Origin: Terriglobia bacterium
GTDB lineage: Bacteria; Acidobacteriota; Polarisedimenticolia; Polarisedimenticolales; JAIQFR01
DNA: 63,703 nt
NCBI GenBank assembly: GCA_020073205.1
Contig: JAIQFR010000013.1
Coordinates: 1-63,703, forward strand
Direction of reading: 5' to 3'
Shown here: positions 17,517 through 25,512 of the stretch, piece after piece
Layout of the letters: the number at the start of each line of letters is the position of its first letter
Numbering within the stretch: the stretch's first letter is position 1
Position numbers and translations under genes: made by a program
Notes under the pieces: model-generated
The model's database searches: none
Told to the model about the DNA's origin: nothing
Seen by the model: only the letters and a program-made list of their open reading frames with translations

Positions 17517-18731
17517 TCACGCGATCCCCGCCGCTCGCAGCCTCTCCGCGGTGAACGTCTCCCGCCGGGCCGCGTGCCGCTCCATGCTTCGGACGCATCC
17601 ACGGAGGACCCTTCGGGTGTCCACCTCCTCGGACCGCCGCCGGTGCGTACTCTCCCGCGCCGCCGCCGTGGTGTCGGGCGCCGGGTGCGCTGCGGTCCAT
17701 TCCTCCCGCCGCTCGACGGGGACGCGCCAGAGCGCGCCGAAGTAGTGGGACATCTCCGTGCGGACCACCTGGGGGACTCTCCTCCTGGTCGCCATGATCC
17801 CCTCCTCGTTGCACCCTTGCGGGCACGTCCAGAACCGATAAGCCCGGCGTCCGTTCGGCCCCGGGCCAGCTATCCATTCGGTGTCGCAGATGAGGCAGCG
17901 CAGCCGCTTCCCCTCTCGGTCCATGCACTCTACGTTGACCTTCGCCAGTTCGCCCGGCTCGGCGTTGATCGGCCGCGCTTCGCGCCATCTGCGGCGGTGC
18001 GCGATCCACCAGGAGTGCTCTCGGTGACGGCGCCGCCCCTCTTCGCCGGCCTCGCGCATTCCCCGATGCTGGGTCTCCCAGAGACGTAACAGGGCGCCGC
18101 GGTGCTCGCGTGGGTGACAGGTCCGCATCGTCTTGCGAAGCATGGAAAGCTCGACGTGGGTATAGATCGCGGTGGTAGCGAGGTGCGCGTGTCCAAGGAA
18201 CCGCCGCACCTGCTCTATCGAGGCGCCCCCTTCGTGTAGGTGGGTGGCGAACGAATGGCGCAGCGCGTGAGGCGCGATCCACTCAGGGAGCCCCGCTGCC
18301 CGCGCGGCCCGCTTCACGATGCCCCACACCGCGGAGCGCCCCAGCGGGCGGCCGTTGCGTCCGGGGAATACCCAGTCACCACAACGACCGCGACCGAGAT
18401 ACAGGGCGAGCGTTTCCGCTGCCATCCCCGCCAGCGGGGCGAGCCGTTCGTTACCGCCCTTGCCTCTGACGAAGAGACTCCGATCCGCCCAGCGGATCGA
18501 GTCCACGCGGAGGGAGGCTACCTCGCTCGCTCGGAGGCCGGCGCCGTACAGGAGTTCCAGGACCGCGGCATCCCGTAGACCGCGACGGGTGCGCCGGTCG
18601 GGAGCGGAGAGGAGTAGAGAGATTTCGAGCGGTCGGAGAGTCTGTCTAGGCGGATAGGATTCTCCAACGGGGAAGGTAAAGTGTCTGCTCTTGTCTGCTA
18701 GGATTGCGTTAGCCGTGGGTCGCGCCATCAT
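17517..18731 (-). CDS. XerC/D-like recombinase lacking N-terminal domain, with Cys-rich C-terminal extension
   Basis: 404 aa. After only about 30 residues it enters a Xer-like catalytic domain: R67 (GLRASEVASLR), K91 (VRGKGGNERL), H155-x2-R158 (PHALRHSFATHL), H181 and Y190 (LGHAHLATTAIYTHV). The usual SAM-like core-binding domain is missing. Residues about 205-404 are an unrelated basic extension with a four-cysteine set (C279, C282, C303, C307) like a zinc ribbon. The frame is continuous, so this is a fusion, not a frameshift. The start has GGAGGACGCG upstream. Its stop is about 58 nt before the integrase start, so the two are probably co-transcribed. The role may be excision, dimer resolution or another DNA inversion; unknown. 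Confidence 0.85.
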   Translation of the reverse strand: MMARPTANAILADKSRHFTFPVGESYPPRQTLRPLEISLLLSAPDRRTRRGLRDAAVLELLYGAGLRASEVASLRVDSIRWADRSLFVRGKGGNERLAPLAGMAAETLALYLGRGRCGDWVFPGRNGRPLGRSAVWGIVKRAARAAGLPEWIAPHALRHSFATHLHEGGASIEQVRRFLGHAHLATTAIYTHVELSMLRKTMRTCHPREHRGALLRLWETQHRGMREAGEEGRRRHREHSWWIAHRRRWREARPINAEPGELAKVNVECMDREGKRLRCLICDTEWIAGPGPNGRRAYRFWTCPQGCNEEGIMATRRRVPQVVRTEMSHYFGALWRVPVERREEWTAAHPAPDTTAAARESTHRRRSEEVDTRRVLRGCVRSMERHAARRETFTAERLRAAGIA

Positions 18732-18750
18732 CGCGTCCTCCGGTTAGGGG

Positions 18751-18776
18751 CCTCCGACGGTTCGCGCCGTCGGGGG
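18751..18776. repeat. hairpin-forming inverted repeat upstream of the second recombinase
   Basis: CCGACGG, six-base loop TTCGCG, CCGTCGG, extendable to 10 pairs with one T-G pair. It lies 20 nt upstream of the recombinase start. No T-run follows on either strand, so it is not an ordinary terminator. An operator or mRNA leader structure is possible. Confidence 0.5.
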
Positions 18777-19015
18777 TCCCGCTTTCGATGGGAACCTACG
18801 CCTAGCCGCGGAAACTGTCAAGCGGGGCCTCCCGGCTCGAAAATGACGCGCTGGGCGGGCCCAGGATCGCTCGGCGCGAGGTCGGCAGGGTGATCGCACG
18901 TCCGGTTTCGGCGGGCCTCCCCTCCGCCATGATCCCGGCGCTTGCATGAGCTGGTAAACGTGCCGCTGGTACGGTTGTATGATCCGGTCCACCGTAGATC
19001 CCTCGGGGGTGAATC

Positions 19016-19243
19016 ATGGCGTTGATGCTGCCTCTCGGCGTCTGGACCTACCTCATGAGCTTGTTCGCTACCGCCTTCGTCGCAGAATCGAAGGGCCGTC
19101 CCGGCGTCGGCTGGCTGCTGCTCGCGGTCGTCATGGGGCCTATAGCTCTCCTCGCCGTGGGCCTTGCCGAGCCCGCATGGGACGAGGACAAGGCCCAGCG
19201 ATGGCGGAAGGGCGAGCGGTCAGTCCAGTCCCCCGCCGCTTGA
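19016..19243 (+). CDS. small membrane protein, two predicted helices
   Basis: 75 aa, on the strand opposite to most of the element. Hydrophobic segments near 3-22 and 32-51 are separated by SKGRPG, followed by a charged tail. A GGGGGTG ribosome-binding-like sequence precedes the ATG, and a TATGAT -10-like box lies at 18978-18983 without a clear -35. It matches no family I can name. With the next gene it forms a small plus-strand pair, perhaps expressed in the integrated state. Confidence 0.6.
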   Translation: MALMLPLGVWTYLMSLFATAFVAESKGRPGVGWLLLAVVMGPIALLAVGLAEPAWDEDKAQRWRKGERSVQSPAA

Positions 19244-19272
19244 AAGGTCGCTAGACCTACTTCGTCGCGGGG

Positions 19273-19668
19273 ATGCCGATGAAAAAGGGCTGCCTGATCG
19301 TCCTCGCCGTGATCGGTGGGATTTCCGTTCTCGGGATAGGCGCTTGCGTCGTGCTGTCCGTCGTCTGGACCGGCCTCTCGCAAGTCTCCCCGACGACTCG
19401 TACCGTCTTTTATGGAGTGGTCGCCCCGGACTGTGGCGCTTCCGTGACGTACTCGGCAGCAGGCGGAAGCAGCGAGCAACAAGACGTAAGGTCGGGTTGG
19501 CAACACCGTTGGGGCGGTCGCACCGGAGATTGGATCTACCTCTCGGCGCAAAACAAGTGCGACTACGGGACCGTGACAGTCACGATCTACGTTGACGACA
19601 AGTTCTTCAGGTCTGCGAGTAGTGACGGCGCGTACAAGATCGCCACGGCGAGCGGCACCCTGCCGTAA
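19273..19668 (+). CDS. membrane-anchored MmpS-like domain protein
   Basis: 131 aa. An N-terminal hydrophobic segment (about 8-34) includes IGAC, possibly a lipobox-like or plain membrane anchor. The exported part (about 45-131) follows the MmpS-like pattern: SVTYSAAGG, a W near the middle, YLSAQNK, VTVTIYVDDK, then SSDGAYKIATASG. In actinobacteria MmpS proteins are periplasmic partners of MmpL transporters; many isolated MmpS-like domains have no known role. Base composition is visibly less G+C-rich than the host. An exported protein made by a phage satellite could alter the host surface; that is conjecture. Confidence 0.65.
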   Translation: MPMKKGCLIVLAVIGGISVLGIGACVVLSVVWTGLSQVSPTTRTVFYGVVAPDCGASVTYSAAGGSSEQQDVRSGWQHRWGGRTGDWIYLSAQNKCDYGTVTVTIYVDDKFFRSASSDGAYKIATASGTLP

Positions 19669-19740
19669 GGTCGGGAATCGTTCCGGCGTCATCGTCCCGC
19701 CCTCTCCGCCTCGGTCATCCGTCGCACCGACGCGCGCCCG

Positions 19741-19929
19741 TCACTTCGTCCCGGCGCTGTTCCTCGCGCCGATCGTGCGGGCGACCGCGGCGCGACCTTC
19801 TCCGGCCGACGCGCCCGGCGAGGGCTGGCGCGCCACCACGGCGCCACCGGGGGCCGCCGTGGCCTGTTGGATCTGCCGCTCTTGCGACGTTCGACTTTCC
19901 ACGAATGAGGTATCGAGCTTCTCTGCCAT
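19741..19929 (-). CDS. small protein downstream of the sigma factor
   Basis: 62 aa, start ATG 19929 with a GGAGAGA site, same strand as the sigma factor and about 100 nt beyond its stop. Polar N-terminus (MAEKLDTSFVESRTSQERQI), then Ala/Gly/Pro/Arg-rich and probably disordered. No family recognised. Confidence 0.5.
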   Translation of the reverse strand: MAEKLDTSFVESRTSQERQIQQATAAPGGAVVARQPSPGASAGEGRAAVARTIGARNSAGTK

Positions 19930-20027
19930 GTTCTCTCCGTGCGGCTCCCGCCGCGAAGTCGTCAACGATCTACGTCCACGAGCCGTCCCGTCACCCCGCG
20001 GCCGGCGAGTTCCGCGCCTCGCCAGCT

Positions 20028-20825
20028 TCAGCGCCGCGCCGGCTGCAACCCCGCGACTTCGGCCAGGGCGCGGAGCCTGCGCTCGGCCTTGGCCAGTCGG
20101 AACGCGACCCCCTGACGGGTGATACCAAGTTCTCTCGCGAGGGCGCCTCCGCCCCGTGGGGCCTGGCCGTCGAGTCCGTAGTACGCCACCAGGACCCCAC
20201 GCGACCGCGAGGGAAGCCGGGCGACTTGCTCCCGGACCCAGCGGGCCGCGTCCTCTCGCTCGGCGTCCTCTGCCGGCGTCGGCCCGGGCGCCGCGACCTT
20301 CCTGAGAATCGCCCGCTGCTCCTCGGGGTCCAGGTCGTCCAGGTGGACGACCGAGAGCGAGGCGGCCCGCTCGAACGTCTGGGCCACCGCACGCACGGAG
20401 ATGCCCGCCGCCTCCGCGATCTCCGCCTCCGACGGCTCCCGGCCCAGCCTGCCGGCGAGCGTTGCCGCGACGTGGAGCACCGTGGAGAGCCGCCTCGTGT
20501 ACCACGCCGGGATGTGAAGCGGTGACTCCCGGCGAATCAAATCCCAGACGGCGCGCTCCGCCACCACGAGCGCGACGATTCGGAACGGGGTCGACGTGTC
20601 GGGGTCGAACCGCTGCGCCGCCTGCACGATCGCGAGCCGTCCCTCCTGCGCGGCATCGTCGAAGAGGTGCATCGGCACCCGCGGCCGGCTCGCAACCCAC
20701 CGCGCGAGCCCCACCGTGCGCTCGATCATCTCGCCCCTCGCGCTTTCGTCGCCCGCGGCAAGGCGGGCACGGATGGCGGTCTCGGCGTCGGCGGTCAGGC
20801 GAGCGACAGAGGAGGACATGGACAC
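20028..20825 (-). CDS. sigma-70-family RNA polymerase sigma factor of the element
   Basis: 265 aa with regions 2, 3 and 4 and no region 1: FDDAAQEGRLAIVQAAQRFD near 55-74 (region 2), AGRLGREPSEAEIAEAAGIS near 122-141 (region 3), and GALARELGITRQGVAFRLAKAERRL near 228-252 (region 4 helix-turn-helix). The ATG follows GGAGGTGTCC. Such factors direct RNA polymerase to their own promoters. On this element it could switch on packaging genes late, or redirect host transcription. Placed downstream of the terminase chain on the same strand. Confidence 0.88.
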   Translation of the reverse strand: MSMSSSVARLTADAETAIRARLAAGDESARGEMIERTVGLARWVASRPRVPMHLFDDAAQEGRLAIVQAAQRFDPDTSTPFRIVALVVAERAVWDLIRRESPLHIPAWYTRRLSTVLHVAATLAGRLGREPSEAEIAEAAGISVRAVAQTFERAASLSVVHLDDLDPEEQRAILRKVAAPGPTPAEDAEREDAARWVREQVARLPSRSRGVLVAYYGLDGQAPRGGGALARELGITRQGVAFRLAKAERRLRALAEVAGLQPARR

Positions 20826-20987
20826 CTCCGGCTTGTGCTAACCTTGGGCCGTTCATGTCCACCGTCCTCCTGGCCCGCCACGGGAGCCACCCCGGGCGGG
20901 CCGTGCTCTAGATGGGGCGCAGCCGGGCGAAGTCGCCAGACGGTGCGCTGAGGGAGACCGCGCCCCGGACCGCCCCTCACCCCGGTC

Positions 20988-21476
20988 TCAAAACCTGATG
21001 TAGAACCCGCCGCTCCCGCGGCAGAACTTCGCGAAGGCCCGAACGAGGTGCTCGTACTCCTCGACGATCTCGTCCGGGATGACCATCTCGCATTCCTCGG
21101 CGCCTTCGTCGAGAAGATTGACGGCCCACGGCCGGAGGTACTCCCGCGTCGCCCCCGCCGGCCAGGTCTTCGTCGGGAACACGCCCGTCGCCCGCGTGGC
21201 CCGATAGCCCGCTTGCGCATCGGCGACGGCCTCGATTCCTCCGGTCTCGATCCCGACCGCGACCGCTTCCGCGACATCGGCGGGGACGCAGAAACCGTCC
21301 GCGAGCCATTCGTCCGTGGCGCCGTAACTCGCGCAGAGGTCGGCAAAGAACGGCCACGAGAGAGGCGGGATCCTGGAGAAACTTGCTCCGTTCGGCACCG
21401 CCGCGGTGAAGGCGCCGACCGCTTCAAGGAGGACGGAAGGGCGCCCCAAGGGGCGCGGCTCGAAATCGTGATCCAT
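20988..21476 (-). CDS. hypothetical protein of the element
   Basis: 162 aa, acidic and soluble, aromatic-rich C-terminus (EEYEHLVRAFAKFCRGSGGFYIRF region). The ATG is preceded by AAAGGAGCGGCA, a good ribosome binding site. It lies between the sigma factor and the 149-aa gene on the same strand. No domain recognised; position downstream of the large terminase is where head genes would sit in a phage, but nothing ties it to a capsid role. Confidence 0.6.
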   Translation of the reverse strand: MDHDFEPRPLGRPSVLLEAVGAFTAAVPNGASFSRIPPLSWPFFADLCASYGATDEWLADGFCVPADVAEAVAVGIETGGIEAVADAQAGYRATRATGVFPTKTWPAGATREYLRPWAVNLLDEGAEECEMVIPDEIVEEYEHLVRAFAKFCRGSGGFYIRF

Positions 21477-21528
21477 TGCCGCTCCTTTACGGGGACCGAC
21501 AGCGGCCCCCGTTCCACCGCCAGGCGCT

Positions 21529-21978
21529 CTAGAAGAGTCCGCTCCGCAGCCGCGTCTTCACGGTGACGTACCCCTCGCCCAGCGCGGTATCGAAGAACGG
21601 GTGCGCGTCGTCGAAGAACCGCAGAACCGCCTCGGTCATCAACTCGACGACCCGCTCGTGTGGCGGGCAGCCGAGCTTCGACTGGCGCATGTCCTGCTCC
21701 AACGCCATCGCGCTGGCGTCGAGCATGGCGCGTTGAGCCGCCGACAGGCTGCGAGCCTTCACGAGACGCTTGACCGCGGCGGGAACGGTGCCCGTCCGCT
21801 CCGCCTCGCGCAGCGCCACGATCTCCCGCTTTGTGAGCGTCGGCGCCTTCGGCTGCTGCGCCTCGGCCAGTTCCACGCGCAGCCGCGCGATCGTCGCGTT
21901 GGCCGCCGCGTCGAGATGCGCTGCCTCTTTTGCGAGGGCTCGCCACGCGGCGTCCATCGCCTCGTTCAGCTTGTTCAT
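21529..21978 (-). CDS. hypothetical helical protein of the element
   Basis: 149 aa. Long N-terminal helix with coiled-coil character (about 1-45), then basic TLTKREIVALREAERTGTV and a mixed C-terminus. AAAGGAGTTGT precedes the ATG. No family recognised. Same strand and spacing as its neighbours, so part of the terminase-to-sigma transcription unit. Confidence 0.6.
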   Translation of the reverse strand: MNKLNEAMDAAWRALAKEAAHLDAAANATIARLRVELAEAQQPKAPTLTKREIVALREAERTGTVPAAVKRLVKARSLSAAQRAMLDASAMALEQDMRQSKLGCPPHERVVELMTEAVLRFFDDAHPFFDTALGEGYVTVKTRLRSGLF

Positions 21979-22014
21979 ACAACTCCTTTGACCGGGCCGT
22001 GGGGCCCGTGGTTC

Positions 22015-22707
22015 TTACTGCTTCACGCCGAGACGGGCGAGCGCGTTCACCGTTCCGCCGTCGACCAGCGGACCGGCGAGCACGACGGGGAGCCACCGCA
22101 GGAACAGAGCCGCGCGCTCCCGCTCGGAGAATCCGGGATCGGTCGCGTCCATGCCGGCCCACGAGCGATCGCAGAGCCCGGCCCAGACCTTCGCGGCGCG
22201 TGCGGCGACGTCGGCCAGCTCGACCGAGGGCGCGTCGACGAGCGGCGCCTTCTCCCCGAGTTCGCGGACCAAGGCGCCCAGCTTCGCGAGTACCGCGTGA
22301 GGTACGGCCGCGAGCGAGGCGGCCAGCTCGTCGAGCAGGCGGTCATGCTCCGCGAGCAGCGGCGCGGCGAGTTTGCGCTGGCGTTCCGCCTCGAGGGTCC
22401 GCTCCTCGACCGCGATCTCACCCTCGACCCGGGCCAGGTCTTCGGAGACCAGCCCGAGCGCGTGCGCGGAGTGTCCCGCGATCGCCTGCATTTCCTCGAC
22501 CGCGACCTCTCCGTCCCGGACCGCCGAGGCCCGGACGGACCCGGCGACGTGAGCCGCCTTCGCCTCCTCGAGTGAGACGCGGCCCTTCTCGACCCGAGCG
22601 ACGTCGCCCTGGTGCTCCTCCTCGAGCGCGGCCTGGCGCGTCCGGAGACGCGCGGCCGCCACCTTCAGGTCCTTCAACGCGCCCGTCGTCGTGGTCATCG
22701 TTTCCAT
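22015..22707 (-). CDS. coiled-coil protein downstream of the large terminase
   Basis: About 230 aa, mostly helical with a long Glu/Arg/Ala coiled coil (about 10-115) and a more hydrophobic C-terminal half. The chosen start ATG 22707 has AGGAAGG upstream; a TTG at 22746 overlapping the terminase stop (TTGA) is the alternative. Scaffold-like helical proteins sit near terminases in phages, but no sequence signature supports that here. Function unknown. Confidence 0.6.
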   Translation of the reverse strand: METMTTTTGALKDLKVAAARLRTRQAALEEEHQGDVARVEKGRVSLEEAKAAHVAGSVRASAVRDGEVAVEEMQAIAGHSAHALGLVSEDLARVEGEIAVEERTLEAERQRKLAAPLLAEHDRLLDELAASLAAVPHAVLAKLGALVRELGEKAPLVDAPSVELADVAARAAKVWAGLCDRSWAGMDATDPGFSERERAALFLRWLPVVLAGPLVDGGTVNALARLGVKQ

Positions 22708-22742
22708 TTCGGTCCGTCCTTCCTGCGCCACAGCGGGCGCGG

Positions 22743-24254
22743 TCAATTCGTTGTCTGGATCTCCGCTACGGGTACGCCGTCAACGTGCGTCACGCCCCGC
22801 GCTGCAAACTGCGCCGCACGCTGGGCCCGGATGAAATCGAGAATGCCTTGATGGGGCGCGGGAGTAGCGATCTCTCCGACCGCCAGCGCCAACGCGCAGG
22901 CGCGATCGTCGTGCAACCGTCCCGGCGCCGCGATCCGTTCCCCGCCACCCGACAACCGCGTCACCTCGAGGAGCTGAAGCTCGCGCCGCTGCGTCTCATC
23001 GTCGAGGAGCCGAATCCGACCCGATACCACGAGGTCCCGAAGCGCCTTGAATCCCATCGTTTTCGGACTTGACGGGCCCGACGTGAACGCGCGCTCCTCG
23101 AGCTGCACGCCGGCGGCCGTGAAGTGGGCGCGCGTCACCTCGGAGCCGTATTGATCGCTGACAACCGAGCCGAGGCCGAACGCGGCCAGCTCGGCCTTGA
23201 TCTCCGCCACGATGCGCTCAACACTCGACCCCGGGAGCCATGCGCGCGTCACGAACTGCACGACCGCGCCGTCGTCGCGGCGGCCAACGATGCAGAACGC
23301 CCACGGATCGTTTCGCAGTCCGCTCGGGTCCGTCGCGGCGACGTACGCGAAACCGGGCACCCGCCCCCGCCGCTGCACCCCTTCGTCAATCGCCCCCTCG
23401 AGGTCCGCCACGCCGAAGAGCCCGTCAACGCCCTCGAGGAACTGCGCGCCCAGCTCGGCAGCGGCTGAAATCGGATCGTCCGCAAACTCGCGCTCTAGAT
23501 CGGCGGCTCGCTTGTCGGGGCGCATGATCCCGGTAGCAGCCTGAAGCACGAGCGCGCCCTTCGACTGTCCGAACTCGGCGCGATGCAGGTCGTACAGGTA
23601 GCCGGTTTTTCGCCACGGCGTCGAAATCGCCACGAGCTGCGCCCCGGGGAGGAGTCGGGGACGAACAGCACGAACGATGTCCACGTCGTTGACCGCGAAG
23701 TCACGATCCCTGAAGAACGCAGTCTCCTCGAGCACCGCCGCAACGAATCGACGGCCACGAACTGCGCGGCCGCCGAGCGTCGCCGGGAGAATCGCGACTT
23801 CCGTTCCGCGCTTGAACCGGATTGTCTCCGCCGCCGGCTCTCCGTCCAGCTCCGCGCGCACGAGCGCCGACGTGTCGAGGATGCCCTTGACGTAGCAGAG
23901 TGGAATTCCCGCGAGCCGGGTATCAGGTGCCACGAGAAGCCCGACCGCGCGTTGACCCGGCCGAAGGGCCGAGACGTCGCCGAAGAGCGCCCGATGCAAG
24001 AGCAACTCGGCGGCCATAATGCTCTTCCCAGAATCGGCGCCCATAACGAGCGCCACGACCCGGCGAGGGGCCCGCAAGTCCTCGCCCCACGGCCGACCGG
24101 CGATCGTCTCGAATAGGTCCCGCTGCTCCGTGTCCGCCGGCGGGAGCCCGTCGAGGAGCCGGAGCGCGAGCCGCTGTCCGGGCGACGCCTCGTTGAAGTT
24201 CCCGAGTTGGGGATCAACCGCGAAGTCCTCGAGGGAAATCCGAGGGATCGTCAT
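22743..24254 (-). CDS. phage large terminase subunit (TerL)
   Basis: Packaging motor: ATP-driven DNA translocation plus nuclease cutting. 503 aa. Walker A-like GADSGKS at about 72-78, Walker B with catalytic Glu in VAAVLEETAFF (E176/E177), coupling motif AISTPW near 209-214, then the RNase H-like nuclease with acidic residues D309 (ATDPSG), D367 (VVSDQYGS) and D449/D450 (LHDDRACALALA). Both domains look intact. Its ATG overlaps the stop of the upstream 106-aa gene. No portal gene follows, unlike ordinary phages. Confidence 0.85.
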   Translation of the reverse strand: MTIPRISLEDFAVDPQLGNFNEASPGQRLALRLLDGLPPADTEQRDLFETIAGRPWGEDLRAPRRVVALVMGADSGKSIMAAELLLHRALFGDVSALRPGQRAVGLLVAPDTRLAGIPLCYVKGILDTSALVRAELDGEPAAETIRFKRGTEVAILPATLGGRAVRGRRFVAAVLEETAFFRDRDFAVNDVDIVRAVRPRLLPGAQLVAISTPWRKTGYLYDLHRAEFGQSKGALVLQAATGIMRPDKRAADLEREFADDPISAAAELGAQFLEGVDGLFGVADLEGAIDEGVQRRGRVPGFAYVAATDPSGLRNDPWAFCIVGRRDDGAVVQFVTRAWLPGSSVERIVAEIKAELAAFGLGSVVSDQYGSEVTRAHFTAAGVQLEERAFTSGPSSPKTMGFKALRDLVVSGRIRLLDDETQRRELQLLEVTRLSGGGERIAAPGRLHDDRACALALAVGEIATPAPHQGILDFIRAQRAAQFAARGVTHVDGVPVAEIQTTN

Positions 24255-24571
24255 GGCCTCCCCCCTCGCACCCGGGCGCCCTTCGCCCGCTGAGCGGCGG
24301 GAGTCGGTCGACGGTCAACCCTCAGAGCCTCGCGCGAGGCGGTGACTAGATCCCCCTCGACGCGGGCCCGCTCCCGCTCCACCTCGCGGAGAACCGCGGC
24401 GGCCGTCAGCACGTCGGCCAAGTCGCCCCCGCTGAGGCCGACGCGGAGGACGGCGGACAGCGCCTCCCGGCGGGCGGTCCCCACGGACACGGCAAGGTCC
24501 CGGAGCCGGCGGAGCGCCGTAGCGATCCGAGCGCGGACAGCCGGGCGCCTCGACGAAGCGCGAGCGGTCAC
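24251..24571 (-). CDS. small basic protein coupled to TerL; possible small terminase
   Basis: 106 aa, strongly basic at both ends (about 24 Arg) with a helical centre (LSGGDLADVLTAAAVLREVERERARVEGDLV). GTG start overlaps the previous stop (GTGA) and its own stop overlaps the TerL start (ATGA). The slot directly before TerL is normally the DNA-recognising small subunit; basic helical character fits, but no known TerS family pattern is seen. Confidence 0.6.
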   Translation of the reverse strand: MTARASSRRPAVRARIATALRRLRDLAVSVGTARREALSAVLRVGLSGGDLADVLTAAAVLREVERERARVEGDLVTASREALRVDRRPTPAAQRAKGARVRGGRP

Positions 24572-24732
24572 GGCGTCACCCTAGAACGGTGGGGCGCGAG
24601 CCCGCCGAGCAGAGCCCGCGCCTTCCCGTGGCCGGTCGCCGTTCGTCCAGCGGGCGAGGAGTCCCGCCTCGAGGGAGCGGCCGGCCCTTGCCCCTCGACC
24701 TTCGAATTTTTTCCAGCGGTCGGAATCTTCAC
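24568..24732 (-). CDS. 54-aa basic peptide gene in the terminase operon
   Basis: Short frame found by following the overlaps: GTG at 24732 behind GAGGAGGT (an excellent ribosome binding site), TGA at 24568-24570. It overlaps the upstream stop (GTGA) and the downstream start (GTGA). The product begins VKIPTAGKNSKVEGQGP, is rich in Arg, Gly, Ala and Ser, and has no hydrophobic segment. Two 4-nt overlaps and the strong site argue it is translated; function unknown. Confidence 0.6.
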   Translation of the reverse strand: MKIPTAGKNSKVEGQGPAAPSRRDSSPAGRTATGHGKARALLGGLAPHRSRVTP

Positions 24733-25379
24733 GGCCGTACCTCCTCGCCTACTTCACCAGGATCGCTCCCGGGCGCGTCGGCCTCGACTTCGGCGGCTTG
24801 CCCCGCGACGTTGCCCGCGTCGCTGCCAGGCTGGGCCGTAGCCGCGTCGGGGCCGGGAGGCTGCACCGATGACACGTCCACGGGGAGCGCAGCGGAGGCG
24901 GCCTCGGTCCTCCTCGCGGCCAAGTAGCCGGCGAGGTCAAGGCCGGGCGGCTTGCCGCGCCGGTAATGGAGTTGTGCCTGTAGGTCGATCCCGAGCCGGA
25001 CGTATCCGCGGAACTCGGCAGAGAGCGGCTTGACGCCTCCTTCGCGCGTCAACATCCCACGCTCGAGGAGTCGGCGCGCGGCGCGTAGCTCGAGCACCTT
25101 GACCCGGGCGAGACTCCCGAGCGTGCCGCGATCGCCCGGCGTGACGGGCTCCTCGAGGGCCGCCTCCGTTGCGGCGATCCACTCCCCTACCGCGAGCACC
25201 TCCGATGCCTTCACGCCATGAAGTCGAAGCGCCCCGGCGAGGCTCTGAATCGCCACCGGCCAGGGGATCGGCGCGGCCCCGGCGAGTCCCTCGGCGTGCG
25301 GCTTTTCAAGGCGGCTTTTTGCTTCGGCGGTCCCGGCTGGGTCCCGAGTCGCCTCGACGTTTTCGTAAGTCACTGACAC
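24729..25379 (-). CDS. first gene of the terminase operon; candidate small terminase subunit
   Basis: 216 aa from GTG 25379, which has AAGGAAG upstream (the frame is open to 25433). Helical body (about 30-150) with VKVLELRAARRLLERGMLTREGG near 92-114, then an acidic Pro/Ala-rich disordered tail. Size and first position in the operon suit a small terminase, but no family signature is visible. Directly upstream, across a 321-nt non-coding gap, is the heptamer cluster. Confidence 0.6.
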   Translation of the reverse strand: MSVTYENVEATRDPAGTAEAKSRLEKPHAEGLAGAAPIPWPVAIQSLAGALRLHGVKASEVLAVGEWIAATEAALEEPVTPGDRGTLGSLARVKVLELRAARRLLERGMLTREGGVKPLSAEFRGYVRLGIDLQAQLHYRRGKPPGLDLAGYLAARRTEAASAALPVDVSSVQPPGPDAATAQPGSDAGNVAGQAAEVEADAPGSDPGEVGEEVRP

Positions 25380-25512
25380 CGCTTCACTTCCTTTTTCGCT
25401 GTAGGGATTTGCGAGCCATACGGGCGCGAGCACCGAAGGGGCCCGGGTGGCGTGGGCGCGAGGGTGTGTCCTTCCCGCCCGACACTCGGCCTGTCCGCGC
25501 GCCCGGGAGGGG

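Noticed and set aside
17517-18200. Second half of the recombinase gene as a separate gene or a frameshifted gene
   Set aside because: The frame is continuous from the catalytic domain through the cysteine-rich tail, and no ribosome binding site with an internal start is convincing.
24251-24571. Firm naming of the 106-aa protein as TerS
   Set aside because: Position and basic charge fit, but no TerS family motif is visible, and the 216-aa protein upstream is an equal candidate.
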